Shown one piece after another: positions 1 to 8,952 of a stretch of 64,000 bases of DNA; positions within the stretch are counted from its first letter, which is position 1, and each line of letters begins with the position of its first letter. The translations under genes and the position numbers were made by a program. The notes below the pieces were generated by a model, which was given only the letters and a program-made list of their open reading frames with translations, ran no database searches and was not told the DNA's origin. This DNA comes from Actinoplanes lobatus. Lineage in GTDB: Bacteria > Actinomycetota > Actinomycetes > Mycobacteriales > Micromonosporaceae. The stretch is from the NCBI RefSeq assembly GCF_014205215.1, contig NZ_JACHNC010000001.1, forward strand, positions 191,001 through 255,000. The letters run 5' to 3'.

Positions 1-548
1 GCCAGCAGCTGTTCGGCGATCGGGTCGCCGGTGGCCCGGCCGGTGTTGCGGTGCGAGATCCGGGTGGCGAGCTCCTGGAAGGCGACGTACGCGATGGAGT
101 GCAGCACGTCGCCGCTGTGCTGGTTGGCGTAGCCGGACTGCATGTGCTCCATCCGGGCGCGCTCCAGCTCGACCGGGTCCACACCGCGGGTGACGGTCAG
201 GTAGTCACGGATCGCGATGCCGTGCCGGCCCTCCTCGGCGGTCCACCGGTGCACCCAGGTGCCCCAGGCGCCGTCCCGGCCGAACAGGGTGGCGATCTCG
301 TGGTGGTACGAGGGCAGGTTGTCCTCGGTGAGCAGGTTGACGATCAGCGCGGTACGGGCGGCGTCCGGCAGCTTCGAGTCGTCCGGCCGCCAGGCCTCGC
401 CGCCGAGGAGGCCGTCGAAGGTGCGGCCCTCGCTCCACGGCACGTACTCGTGCGGGAACCACTCCTTGGCGAGTGCCAGATGCCGGTCGAGGTTGGCAGC
501 GACGACGGGCTCCAATTCGAGGAGCAGGGCGGTCTGGTCCAGCGGCAT
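1..548 (-). CDS. acyl-ACP desaturase, 3' end outside window
   Basis: Ferritin-like stearoyl/palmitoyl-ACP desaturase (FA_desaturase_2), a soluble di-iron enzyme that puts a double bond into acyl-ACP. The visible 182 residues start MPLDQTALLLELEPVVAANL. They carry the helix motif WTAEEGRHGIAIRDY, whose EEGRH part supplies iron ligands in this family. The reading frame is open to the window edge, so roughly the C-terminal half is missing. The start was chosen because this ATG gives the expected family N-terminus; the ATG just upstream is in another frame. It lies 42 bases downstream of hisS on the same strand with no visible terminator between. A second E-x-x-H ligand motif should lie outside the window. 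Confidence 0.85.
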   Translation of the reverse strand, partial: MPLDQTALLLELEPVVAANLDRHLALAKEWFPHEYVPWSEGRTFDGLLGGEAWRPDDSKLPDAARTALIVNLLTEDNLPSYHHEIATLFGRDGAWGTWVHRWTAEEGRHGIAIRDYLTVTRGVDPVELERARMEHMQSGYANQHSGDVLHSIAYVAFQELATRISHRNTGRATGDPIAEQLL

Positions 549-590
549 CCCATCAAGGTAGCCGCCGGACCGTCCCCATATGACTCTTAG

Positions 591-1901
591 TCAGCGTGCG
601 GACACGTTCGGGTGGAGGTCGGCGGGCGCCGGCTGCCAGGTCTCCGCGTCCGCCTCGACCTGCTCACCGGAGCGGATGTCCTTCACCGTGTCCGGCTCGC
701 CGGGGAACCACACGTACGGAATCCCGCGCCGGTCGGCGAACTGGATCTGCTTGCCGAACTTCGCGGCGGTCGGCGCCACCTCGGTCGGGATCCCCCGTTT
801 ACGCAGGGCCGCCGCGATCCGGTCGCACTCGGCGCGCCGGTCGTCGCTGGGCAGGGCCACCACGACGCAGGTCGGCACCGACCGGGAGACGGTCAGCGCG
901 TCCTGGCCGAAGAGCAGGCCGAGCAGGCGGGACACCCCGATGGAGATGCCGACGCCGGGGAACCGGGTGTTGCCCACCGACGCCAGGTTGTCGTAGCGCC
1001 CGCCGGAGGTGATCGAACCGAACCGCTCGTAGCCCTCCAGCAGGGTCTCGTAGACCGTGCCGGTGTAGTAGTCCAGCCCGCGGGCGATCTTGAGTTCGGC
1101 GCGGACCAGGCCGGGCGCGTGCTCGTTGGCCGTCTCCACCACCTGGAGCAGCTCGGCGAGGCCCTCGTCGAGCATCGGGTCGATGACGCCGAGAGCCCGG
1201 ACCCGGTCGGCGAACGAGCCGTCGGTGGCCGAGATCTCCGCGAGCCGCAGGCACTGCGCGGCCTGCGCGTCGGTGGCGCCGGCGGTCTCCACCAGGAGGG
1301 CCGCCACCTTCTCCGGGCCGATCTTGTCGAGCTTGTCGACCGTACGCAGGACCTGTGCCGTGTCCTCGAGACCGAGGCCGCGGTAGAAGCCCTCACAGAT
1401 CTTGCGGTTGTTGACCAGGATGGTGGCCCGCGGGATCGGCAGCGACCGGAACACGTCCCCGATCACCAGCGGCATCTCGGTGTCGAAGTGGAACGGCAGC
1501 GTGTCCCGGTTCACCACGTCGATGTCGGCCTGGAGGAACTCGCGGTAGCGGCCCTCCTGCGGGCGCTCGCCGCGCCACACCTTCTGGATCTGGTAGCGCC
1601 GGAACGGGAACTGGAGCTTGCCGTGGTTCTCCGTGACGAACCGTGCGAACGGGACGGTCAGGTCGAAGTGCAGGCCGAGCTGGTCCTCCCGCTTGGCGCC
1701 CTCCTCCTCCTGGAGGCGGTGCAGCAGGTAGACCTCCTTCGACGTCTCACCCTTGGACAGCAGGATGTCCAGCGGCTCGACGGCGCGGGTCTCCAGAGGG
1801 GCGAAGCCGTACAGCTCGAAGGTGGACCGGATCCGGTCGAGCACCCGCTGCTCGATGATCCGCTGCGACGGCAGCCACTCGGGGAAGCCGGAAATAGGCA
1901 C
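591..1901 (-). CDS. hisS: histidyl-tRNA synthetase
   Basis: Class II aminoacyl-tRNA synthetase that charges tRNA-His in the cytoplasm. It has 436 residues, normal for bacterial HisRS. Visible signatures are the motif-2 region VWRGERPQEGRYREF near residues 108-122, the histidine-specific RGLDYYTGTVYE near 273-284, and SGGRYDNL near 297-304. The C-terminal 100 residues form the anticodon-binding alpha/beta domain. The start is GTG with AGGAG about 9 bases upstream. Its start is 11 bases after the stop of the metallo-hydrolase gene, so the two are probably co-transcribed. Confidence 0.97.
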   Translation of the reverse strand: MPISGFPEWLPSQRIIEQRVLDRIRSTFELYGFAPLETRAVEPLDILLSKGETSKEVYLLHRLQEEEGAKREDQLGLHFDLTVPFARFVTENHGKLQFPFRRYQIQKVWRGERPQEGRYREFLQADIDVVNRDTLPFHFDTEMPLVIGDVFRSLPIPRATILVNNRKICEGFYRGLGLEDTAQVLRTVDKLDKIGPEKVAALLVETAGATDAQAAQCLRLAEISATDGSFADRVRALGVIDPMLDEGLAELLQVVETANEHAPGLVRAELKIARGLDYYTGTVYETLLEGYERFGSITSGGRYDNLASVGNTRFPGVGISIGVSRLLGLLFGQDALTVSRSVPTCVVVALPSDDRRAECDRIAAALRKRGIPTEVAPTAAKFGKQIQFADRRGIPYVWFPGEPDTVKDIRSGEQVEADAETWQPAPADLHPNVSAR

Positions 1902-1912
1902 GTGAGAATCTC

Positions 1913-2599
1913 CTACAGGAAGCGGCCGGGCGCGGCGATCAGTTCCCGCAGGTACGGGTTCGACGCGCGCTCACGGCCGATGGTGGTGGCCGGTCCGTGG
2001 CCGGGCAGCACGACGGTCTCGTCGGCCAGCGGCAGGATCTTGTCCCGCAGGCTGGCCATCATCGTCGGGGTGCTGCCGCCCGGCAGGTCGGTGCGCCCGA
2101 TCGACCCCGCGAAGAGCACGTCCCCGGAGAAGCAGATCTCCTCCGACGACTCGCCCGGCAGGCGGAACAGCACCGACCCGCCGGTATGGCCGGGCGCGTG
2201 GTCGACCGTCACCTCGACGCCCGCGATGGTCAGGGTCGCGCCGTCGGTGAGCTCCGCGACGTCGTCGGGCTCCGTGTACGGCAGGCGGCCGCCGAACAGG
2301 GCGGTCAGGTCGGTGCTCAGCCCCTTGGCCGGGTCGGCGAGCATCTCCCGGTCATCGGGGTGCACGTAGGCCGTGATGCCGCGGGCCCCGCAGACCGGCG
2401 CCACCGAGAAGGTGTGGTCCAGGTGGCCGTGGGTGAGCAGCACCGCGGCCGGTGACAGCCGGTGCTCGGCGAGGATCTCCTCGAGCTGGTCCAGCACGCC
2501 GATCCCCGGGTCGATGATCAGGCACTGCTCCCCCGGACCGGCGGCGACCACATAACAGTTGGTGCCGAAGGCCTGGGCCGGAAAGCCGGTGACGAGCAC
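1913..2599 (-). CDS. metallo-beta-lactamase fold hydrolase (glyoxalase II-like)
   Basis: A 228-residue MBL-fold protein with THGHLDHTF near residue 56 (H-x-H-x-D-H metal site), HAPGHTGGS as the third-ligand segment, SGDVLFAGS with the bridging Asp, and a late VLPGHGP. This arrangement suits a glyoxalase II-like thioester hydrolase of unknown substrate. I chose the GTG giving VLVTGFPAQAFG because GAGAGG lies just upstream and the family begins there. A start 60 bases further upstream is possible but would add a 20-residue tail unlike the family. It is the first gene of a likely operon with hisS and is divergent from the cyclophilins. Confidence 0.88.
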   Translation of the reverse strand: MLVTGFPAQAFGTNCYVVAAGPGEQCLIIDPGIGVLDQLEEILAEHRLSPAAVLLTHGHLDHTFSVAPVCGARGITAYVHPDDREMLADPAKGLSTDLTALFGGRLPYTEPDDVAELTDGATLTIAGVEVTVDHAPGHTGGSVLFRLPGESSEEICFSGDVLFAGSIGRTDLPGGSTPTMMASLRDKILPLADETVVLPGHGPATTIGRERASNPYLRELIAAPGRFL

Positions 2600-2747
2600 G
2601 AGGTCAGCCTCTCGCGGGGGTGGGTGCGAATCGTAACGAGAGTAGCCGGGCGGGCGCACGCCACTTTCTCAGGAGGTACCCGTACACTCTTGCGGGTCGT
2701 GTGGCGTGCCGCACCCCTTGACACGTACCGGGAAGGGACAGCGTTCG

Positions 2748-3608
2748 GTGGCTTCCAGCAAGGACCGGCAGCGCAAACTCGCGCGGGCGAAATATGAGCG
2801 GCAGCAGGCCCGCCGGGCTGAGCGCGTGCGCCGCCGTCGCCGGATCTCGGCGGGTGTCGGCGCCACTCTGGCGGTGCTCCTCATCGCCGTCGGCGGCGCC
2901 TGGATCGGTGGCGCGTTCGACAGCGACGAGCCGGCCGACACCACCGCCGCGGACGTCTGCCTGTGGACCCCACAGAACGCGCAGACCAACCCCAACCTCA
3001 AAGAGGTCGGCACCCCGCCCACCAAGGACCTGCCCCAGGAGGGCACCGAGACGATGACGATCACCACCGACAAGGGTGAGCCGATCGTGGTGAGTCTCGA
3101 CGTGGCCAGCGCCCCGTGCGCCGCGGCCAGCTTCACCCACCTGGCCGGGCGGGCCTTCTTCGACAACACCGAGTGCCACGAGCTCACCACCGAGGGCGCG
3201 CTGCGCTGCGGTGACCCGAGCGGCACCGGCCAGGGCGGGCCGACCTACAGCTACTACGACGAGAATCTTCCGGTGCTGCCGGAGCCGGCGCCCAGCGCGA
3301 GCGCCGCCCCGGCCGCCGAGGTGGTCTACCCGAAGGGCACGGTCGCTCTGATCGGCAACCCCAAGGGCAGCAACGGCAGCCAGTTCCTGATCTTCCACAA
3401 GGATTTCACCCCCACCGACGAGCCGCAGTACTCGATCATCGGACAGGTGACCGGTGGGCTCGACACGCTCGCCGCGATCGCGAAGATCCCCACGATCGAC
3501 GACACGGCCGGTAACAAGGTCAAGCCCAAGGACAAGATCACCATCAAGACGCTGACCGTCGGAGCGGCAGCCGCCAGCGCGGCCCCCTCGGCGAGCGCGC
3601 AGTCGTGA
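2748..3608 (+). CDS. membrane-anchored cyclophilin-type PPIase homologue, degenerate active site
   Basis: 286 residues: a basic cytoplasmic N-terminus, one transmembrane helix (about 33-57), a linker, then an extracytoplasmic cyclophilin domain. GTG start, with GGGAAGGGA about 10 bases upstream. The cyclophilin fold is recognisable from LRCGDPSG, GQGGPTYSYYDENL and GSNGSQFLIF. The catalytic FHR segment reads CHEL (H144-E145), so the essential arginine is glutamate, and the QGGD glutamine is arginine (LRCGDP). An Ala/Ser/Pro loop interrupts the domain near residues 182-192. Isomerase activity is therefore doubtful; a binding or scaffold role is an inference. It is followed directly by an intact paralogue. 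Confidence 0.85.
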   Translation: MASSKDRQRKLARAKYERQQARRAERVRRRRRISAGVGATLAVLLIAVGGAWIGGAFDSDEPADTTAADVCLWTPQNAQTNPNLKEVGTPPTKDLPQEGTETMTITTDKGEPIVVSLDVASAPCAAASFTHLAGRAFFDNTECHELTTEGALRCGDPSGTGQGGPTYSYYDENLPVLPEPAPSASAAPAAEVVYPKGTVALIGNPKGSNGSQFLIFHKDFTPTDEPQYSIIGQVTGGLDTLAAIAKIPTIDDTAGNKVKPKDKITIKTLTVGAAAASAAPSASAQS

Positions 3609-3646
3609 CTTCTATGAAGGACGAGAGCAGCAGCATGGAGGAGACC

Positions 3647-4471
3647 GTGTCGTCGATCAAGGACCGGCAGCGCGCGGCAGCGCGGGCCCGGCTCGAGAAG
3701 GAGATGGCCGAGCGCTCGGCGGCCGCACGCAAGCGCCGGCAGCGCCAGGCGATCTTCGGCTCGGCGGCCGCGGTGATCCTCATCGCCGGAGCGGCGTTCT
3801 TCGTCATCCGCGCCCTGAAGAAGGACGAGAAGACCGAGGCGGCCGGCCCGCCGGCGGGCACGGTGAACTGCACCTGGACCCCGGTCGACGAGGCCAGCGG
3901 CGGCAAGGTGAAGGACGTCGGCCTGCCCCCGGCCAACGTGCCGAACACCGGCTCCGCCGTACTCACCTTCGACACCGGCCTGGGTGTCATCGCGGCCGAC
4001 ATCGATCTCGCCAAGACCCCGTGCACCGGTGCCAGCTACAAGCACCTGGCCGAGCAGAAGTTCCTCGACAACACCAAGTGCCACCGCCTGGTGAACAAGG
4101 AGGGCTTCAGGGTGCTGCAGTGCGGTGACCCGTTCGCCACCGGCGAGGGCTACCGCGACACCGACGGCCAGGGCGGCCCGAGCTACACCATGGCCGAGGA
4201 GAACCTCCCGACCGACACCGAGAAGCCGTACCCGGCGGGCTCGATCGCGATGGCGAACACCGGCATGCCGAACAGCACCGGCAGCCAGTTCTTCATCGTC
4301 GCCGAGGACACCCAGCTCCCGGCGAACTACACGCTGCTCGGCACCATCACCAAGGGCCTCGACATCGTCCAGGAAGTGGTCAAGGCCGGCGACGACGGCA
4401 AGTTCGAGCCGAACCCCGGCGGCGGTCGCCCGAAGAAGGAGCTCCTCATCAAGACCATGACGGTCTCCTGA
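3647..4471 (+). CDS. membrane-anchored cyclophilin-type peptidyl-prolyl isomerase
   Basis: Paralogue of the gene just upstream, with the same layout: basic N-terminus beginning SSIKDRQRAAARARLEKEMA, one transmembrane helix, then an extracytoplasmic cyclophilin domain. The catalytic elements are kept: CHRL (H146-R147), VLQCGDP, GQGGPSYTMAEENL and GSQFFIV. It should catalyse cis/trans isomerisation of X-Pro bonds in exported proteins. I chose the GTG with GGAGGAG a few bases upstream because it aligns with the start of the first paralogue. An in-frame GTG 42 bases earlier overlaps the previous stop codon and is the alternative. A strong terminator follows. Confidence 0.93.
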   Translation: MSSIKDRQRAAARARLEKEMAERSAAARKRRQRQAIFGSAAAVILIAGAAFFVIRALKKDEKTEAAGPPAGTVNCTWTPVDEASGGKVKDVGLPPANVPNTGSAVLTFDTGLGVIAADIDLAKTPCTGASYKHLAEQKFLDNTKCHRLVNKEGFRVLQCGDPFATGEGYRDTDGQGGPSYTMAEENLPTDTEKPYPAGSIAMANTGMPNSTGSQFFIVAEDTQLPANYTLLGTITKGLDIVQEVVKAGDDGKFEPNPGGGRPKKELLIKTMTVS

Positions 4472-4484
4472 CCCGAGCTCAGCG

Positions 4485-4519
4485 AAAAAGGGCGGCCCCC
4501 GCGGGGGTCGCCCTTTTTT
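4485..4519 (+). terminator. rho-independent terminator after the cyclophilin pair
   Basis: AAAAAGGGCG pairs with CGCCCTTTTT around a GC-rich inner stem with a very short loop, followed by a T run. The A and T flanks make it usable for rel on the opposite strand too, which ends 16 bases away. Confidence 0.9.
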
Positions 4520-4534
4520 CTGCTTCGGTACGGG

Positions 4535-7027
4535 CTACGCGCCCGACGTGACCCGATAGGCGTCGAACACGCCGTCCACCTTCCGGACCGCCGCCACCAG
4601 GTGACCCAGGTGCTTGGGGTCGGCCATCTCGAAGGTGAAGCGGCTGACCGCCACCCGGTCCCGGGTCGTGGTGACCGTCGCGGACAGGATGTTCACCCGC
4701 TCCTCGGACAGCACCCGGGTCACGTCGGCCAGCAGCTTGTGCCGGTCCAGCGCCTCCACCTGGATGGCCACCAGGAACGTGGACGCCGACGTCGGCTTCC
4801 AGCTGACCTCGACCATCCGCTCGGCCTGCTCGCGCAGGTCCTCCGCGTTGGCGCAGTCCTCCCGGTGCACGCTCACGCCGCCGGAGCGGGTGACGAAGCC
4901 GAACACCGTGTCGCCGGGCACCGGGGTGCAGCAGCGGGCCAGTTTCACCCAGACGTCCGAGACGCCCTTCACCACGACGCCCGGATCCTGCGCGGAGCTG
5001 CGGTTACGCGGGGGCCGGGTGGCGACGGCGGTCTCGGCGATGTCCTCGACCGCGCCCTCCTCGCCGCCGAAGCCGGCGACCAGCTTCTGCACGACCGACT
5101 GGGCGGAGACGGTGCTCTCCCCGACCGCCGCGTACAGCGAGGCCACGTCGACCAGGTGCAGATCGCGGGCGATCGTCATGAGGTTCTCGCTGGTCAGCAT
5201 GCGCTGCAGGGGCAGACCCTGCTTGCGCATCGCCTTGACGATCGCCTCCTTGCCGTCCTCGATCGCCTCCTCGCGGCGCTCCTTGTTGAAGTACTGCCGG
5301 ATCTTGGTCCGGGCGCGGGGGCTCTTCACGAAGCCGAGCCAGTCCTGCGTGGGGCCGGCCGTCGCGGACTTGGACGTGAAGATCTCGATCACGTCGCCGT
5401 TCGACAGCGGGGACTCCAGCGGCACCAGCTTGCCGTTGACCCGGGCGCCGATGCACTTGTGCCCGACCTCGGTGTGCACCGCGTAGGCGAAGTCGACCGG
5501 CGTCGACCCGGTCGGCAGCGGGATCACGTCGCCCTTCGGCGTGAAGACGTAGACCTCCTGGCTGGAGAGGTCGAACCGCAGCGCGTCCAGGAACTCGGAC
5601 GGGTCGCTCGCCTCGCGCTGCCAGTCGAGCAGCTGCCGCAGCCAGGTCATCTCGTCGATGTGCGCCGGCGGGCCGACGATCGTCGCGCCCTTCTGCTCCT
5701 TGTACTTCCAGTGCGCGGCGATGCCGAACTCCGCCGTCCGGTGCATGGCGAAGGTGCGGATCTGCATCTCGACCGGCTTGCCGGTCGGGCCGATGACCGT
5801 CGTGTGCAACGACTGGTACATGTTGAACTTCGGCATCGCGATGTAGTCCTTGAACCGGCCCGGCACCGGCTGCCAGTTCGCGTGGATGACGCCCAGCGCG
5901 GCATAGCAGTCGCGGACCGTGTCGACCAGGATGCGGACGCCGACCAGGTCGTAGATGTCGTTGAAGTCCCGGCCCCGGACGATCATCTTCTGGTAGATCG
6001 AGTACAGGTGCTTGGGGCGGCCGGTCACCTCGGCCTTGATCTTCGCCGACTTCAGGTCCAGCTGGACCCGGTTGGTCACCTGGCGCAGCAGCGCCTCACG
6101 CTGCGGCTGGTGCTCCCCGATCAGGCGGTTGATCTCCTCGAACCGCTTGGGGAACAGGGTGCCGAAGGCCAGGTCCTCCAGCTCCCACTTGATTGTGTTC
6201 ATACCGAGGCGGTGGGCCAGCGGGGCCAGGATCTCCAGCGTCTCCTTGGCCTTCTGCTCCTGCTTGGCGCGGGGCAGGAAGGTCAGGGTGCGCATGTTGT
6301 GCAGCCGGTCGGCCAGTTTGATCACGAGCACCCGCGGGTCCTTGGCCATCGCCACGACCATCTTGCGGATCGTCTCGGCCTTGGCCGCGTCACCGAGCTT
6401 GACCCGGTCGAGCTTCGTCACGCCGTCGACCAGCAGCGCCACCTCGGCACCGAAGTCGTTGCGCATGTTCTCCAGCGAGTAGTCGGTGTCCTCGATGGTG
6501 TCGTGCAGCAGGGCGGCCACCAGCGTCGTGGTGTCCATGCCCAGGTTGGCCAGGATCGTCGCCACGGCGAGCGGATGCGTGATGTACGGATCGCCGGACT
6601 TGCGGTACTGGCCGGAGTGCCAGCGGGCCGCGACGTCGAACGCCTTCTGCAGCGCCCGGGCGTCCGCCTTCGGATGGCTGGCCCGGTGGGTCGCGATCAG
6701 CGGCTCGAGGACCTCGCTGACCTGCGTGCTCTGCCATGGGGCGTTGAAGCGGGCCAGACGGGCCCGCACCCGCCGCCCGGTGGGAGCGCTGGCCAGGCCG
6801 AACCCACTGCCTGGTTCGTCCACGGGCGAGAGCGGCTGGGTGTTCTCCAGATCGCCACCAGCGATCTTGTCGCCGGGCGTGTCATCGCCCGAATTCTGGG
6901 TCGGTTGCACCGTGCCCTCCGCCGGAGGGGCGACGTCGCTGGACACCGGCCTCCTCACCAAATCGCCGAGATCCAAAGGTTCGCCAGCATCCAAAGGTTT
7001 GCCGGGATCAAAACCAGGGTTGGTCAC
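4535..7027 (-). CDS. rel: bifunctional (p)ppGpp synthetase/hydrolase
   Basis: RelA/SpoT-family enzyme of 830 residues controlling the stringent response. The N-terminal HD hydrolase is intact (ITHPLAVA, then HDTIEDTDY near residue 175). The synthetase domain has [20 protein letters not shown] near 390 and [14 protein letters not shown] domain ([14 protein letters not shown]) follows, then the cysteine-containing CCTPVPGD segment near 700 and a C-terminal ACT domain. Both catalytic halves look functional, as expected for the single long Rel of Actinobacteria. Start GTG; another GTG 27 codons downstream has a better AGGAGG and could be the true start, removing a non-conserved segment. apt ends 96 bases upstream. 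Confidence 0.96.
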   Translation of the reverse strand: MTNPGFDPGKPLDAGEPLDLGDLVRRPVSSDVAPPAEGTVQPTQNSGDDTPGDKIAGGDLENTQPLSPVDEPGSGFGLASAPTGRRVRARLARFNAPWQSTQVSEVLEPLIATHRASHPKADARALQKAFDVAARWHSGQYRKSGDPYITHPLAVATILANLGMDTTTLVAALLHDTIEDTDYSLENMRNDFGAEVALLVDGVTKLDRVKLGDAAKAETIRKMVVAMAKDPRVLVIKLADRLHNMRTLTFLPRAKQEQKAKETLEILAPLAHRLGMNTIKWELEDLAFGTLFPKRFEEINRLIGEHQPQREALLRQVTNRVQLDLKSAKIKAEVTGRPKHLYSIYQKMIVRGRDFNDIYDLVGVRILVDTVRDCYAALGVIHANWQPVPGRFKDYIAMPKFNMYQSLHTTVIGPTGKPVEMQIRTFAMHRTAEFGIAAHWKYKEQKGATIVGPPAHIDEMTWLRQLLDWQREASDPSEFLDALRFDLSSQEVYVFTPKGDVIPLPTGSTPVDFAYAVHTEVGHKCIGARVNGKLVPLESPLSNGDVIEIFTSKSATAGPTQDWLGFVKSPRARTKIRQYFNKERREEAIEDGKEAIVKAMRKQGLPLQRMLTSENLMTIARDLHLVDVASLYAAVGESTVSAQSVVQKLVAGFGGEEGAVEDIAETAVATRPPRNRSSAQDPGVVVKGVSDVWVKLARCCTPVPGDTVFGFVTRSGGVSVHREDCANAEDLREQAERMVEVSWKPTSASTFLVAIQVEALDRHKLLADVTRVLSEERVNILSATVTTTRDRVAVSRFTFEMADPKHLGHLVAAVRKVDGVFDAYRVTSGA

Positions 7028-7123
7028 CTTGGAACGCCCATCCTACCCGCACCGCCCTACCGAGTACCCCGGCCGAACCTACGAATAAGCAGGCCCGGCC
7101 GGGCGAAGAACATCGAAGCAGGA

Positions 7124-7687
7124 TCAAACGGTCAACAGAGCGTGTACCTTACGCGGGCTGAGCCGCTCCCGGCCGTTCAGGAAGCCCAGCTCCATCAGCA
7201 CGGTGAACCCGGTGAGCACGCCACCGGCCCGCTCGACCAGGTCCATCGTCGCGGCCGCCGTGCCGCCGGTGGCGAGCACGTCGTCGACCACCAGAACCCG
7301 CTGTCCGGCCACGAACGCGTCCTCGCTGACCTCCAGCGTGGCCTCGCCGTACTCCAGCGCGTACGACGCGGAGAAGCCCGGCCGGGGCAGCTTGCCGGCC
7401 TTGCGGACCGGGACGACCCCGACCCCGGTCGCGTACGCGATCGCCGCCGCGATCAGGAACCCGCGCGCCTCGACGCCCGCCACCACGTCGAACGAGCCGG
7501 CCCCGTAGTGGGTCACGATCCCGTCGACGACCTGCCGGAACCTCGGGCCGTCGCCGAAGAACGGCATCAGGTCCTTGAACACGATGCCCGGCTTGGGGAA
7601 GTCCAGTACATCGACCGCGCCGCCGGCGACCAGCGCCGCCAGCTCGGGTCCGCTGTCACCGGTCACCGGTGGGATCTCGCTACTCAC
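7124..7687 (-). CDS. apt: adenine phosphoribosyltransferase
   Basis: Type I phosphoribosyltransferase making AMP from adenine and PRPP (purine salvage). The PRPP loop VLVVDDVLATGGTAA lies near residues 131-145, and GVEARGFL near residue 70 is a typical APT segment. 187 residues, normal length. Start GTG. It lies between rel and secF on the same strand, but a strong hairpin separates it from secF, so it probably has its own promoter in that 106-base gap or shares transcripts with rel. The apt-rel adjacency is common in Actinobacteria. Confidence 0.95.
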   Translation of the reverse strand: MSSEIPPVTGDSGPELAALVAGGAVDVLDFPKPGIVFKDLMPFFGDGPRFRQVVDGIVTHYGAGSFDVVAGVEARGFLIAAAIAYATGVGVVPVRKAGKLPRPGFSASYALEYGEATLEVSEDAFVAGQRVLVVDDVLATGGTAAATMDLVERAGGVLTGFTVLMELGFLNGRERLSPRKVHALLTV

Positions 7688-7745
7688 GGCGGACAGCTTA
7701 GCGTCTGCCCCGGACGGGGTCGCCGGCCGAAACGGGCGCAGACGA

Positions 7746-7777
7746 AACGGCCCGCCACCGGAGGGTGGCGGGCCGTT
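7746..7777 (-). terminator. hairpin terminator downstream of secF
   Basis: A perfect 14-base stem (AACGGCCCGCCACC against GGTGGCGGGCCGTT) with a 4-base loop sits 16 bases after the secF stop. It should end the yajC-secD-secF transcript before apt. Confidence 0.85.
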
Positions 7778-7793
7778 CCGTCAACGATGTACG

Positions 7794-8951
7794 TCAGCGG
7801 CGCTTGGTCCCCGGACGGTTGGCGCCGCCACGCTTCTGCGTGGTGCGGGCGCCGGGCCGCGGGGTGCTGGTGCCGGCCAGCACCGACACCTCGTCGCCCT
7901 CGGTGGCGCCGGCCGAGCGGGACCGCTCGCCACGGGCCACGTCGTCCGACCGCTGCGCCCGGCGGGCCAGCACCCGGGCGTTGTGCGCCTTGATCTTCGG
8001 GTCCCGGTCCTTGAGCCAGCTCAGCACCGGAGCGGCGAACAGGATCGAGGAGAGGACACCGACGCCCATACCGACGAAGAGCACCAGGCCCAGGTCCTTG
8101 AGCGTGCCGGCGCCGAGCAGGCCGGCGCCGATGAAGAGCACGCCGCCGACCGGCAGCAGCGCCACCAGACCGGTGTTCAGCGAGCGCATCAGGGTCTGGT
8201 TCACCGCGAGGTTGGTGGCCTCGGCGTACGTCCGGGTGCTGCCCGCCGTGATGCCGCGGGTGTTCTCCTGGACCTTGTCGAACACCACCACCACGTCGTA
8301 GAGCGAATAACCGAGGATCGTCAGGAAGCCGATCACGGTGTACGGCGTGAGCTCGAACTGGACCAGCGAGTAGACACCGGCCGTGAAGATCAGGTCGAAC
8401 AGCAGCGAGGTGAGCGCCGCCACCGCCATCCGCCACTCGAAGCGGACCACCAGGTACGCCGAGACCAGCACCAGGAAGATCACCAGGCCGAGCATCGCCT
8501 TGTCGATGACCGCCCCGCCCCAGGCCGACGAGACCTGCTGGTCGCTGATGTCGGTCACCTCGATGCCGAGGTCCTCGGCGAGCGCGGTCTTGGCCTCCGC
8601 CATCTCGCCGGTGGAGAGCTCGGAGGTACGGATCTTGTAGTTGGCGTCGGCCCCGTTGCCGACCTGCTGCGCCGCGTTGACCTGCGCCTCCGGGTCCACC
8701 TCGTGAACCGCGGTCTCCACCGCCTGCTGGATCTCCGACTGCTCGAAGGTCTTCCCGTCCACCTGGGCCGGGACGCTGAACTCGCTGCCACCGGCGAACT
8801 CGATGCCCAGGTGGAAACGGTTGATCGCGAAGCTGCCGATGGCGATCGCCACGAGCGCCGCCGCGATGGTGAACCACATCTTGCGGCGGCCCACGATGTT
8901 GAGGTTCGCCTCACCCGTGTAGAGGCGGGACGCGAAACCGGATCGGGCCAT
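7794..8951 (-). CDS. secF: protein translocase subunit SecF
   Basis: RND-like membrane protein that works with SecD and SecYEG, using the proton gradient to complete protein export. 385 residues with six expected membrane helices. The first periplasmic loop begins with the family signature IEFAGGSEF near residue 44. Conserved membrane segments include ILGYSLYDVVVVFDKVQENT and the NQTLMRSLNT loop. The charged, Ser/Arg/Thr-rich C-terminal tail of about 75 residues is longer than in E. coli, as usual in actinomycetes. secF starts 1 base after the secD stop, so translation is likely coupled. Confidence 0.96.
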   Translation of the reverse strand: MARSGFASRLYTGEANLNIVGRRKMWFTIAAALVAIAIGSFAINRFHLGIEFAGGSEFSVPAQVDGKTFEQSEIQQAVETAVHEVDPEAQVNAAQQVGNGADANYKIRTSELSTGEMAEAKTALAEDLGIEVTDISDQQVSSAWGGAVIDKAMLGLVIFLVLVSAYLVVRFEWRMAVAALTSLLFDLIFTAGVYSLVQFELTPYTVIGFLTILGYSLYDVVVVFDKVQENTRGITAGSTRTYAEATNLAVNQTLMRSLNTGLVALLPVGGVLFIGAGLLGAGTLKDLGLVLFVGMGVGVLSSILFAAPVLSWLKDRDPKIKAHNARVLARRAQRSDDVARGERSRSAGATEGDEVSVLAGTSTPRPGARTTQKRGGANRPGTKRR

Positions 8952-8952
8952 G

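Noticed and set aside
612..2369. Long + strand open frame antisense to hisS and the hydrolase gene
   Set aside because: High GC leaves the opposite strand open. The sequence is low-complexity (Arg/Gly/Val/His), while the minus strand gives clear HisRS and MBL proteins.
4601..7993. 1130-residue + strand open frame
   Set aside because: Exact antisense shadow of rel and apt; no family-like sequence.
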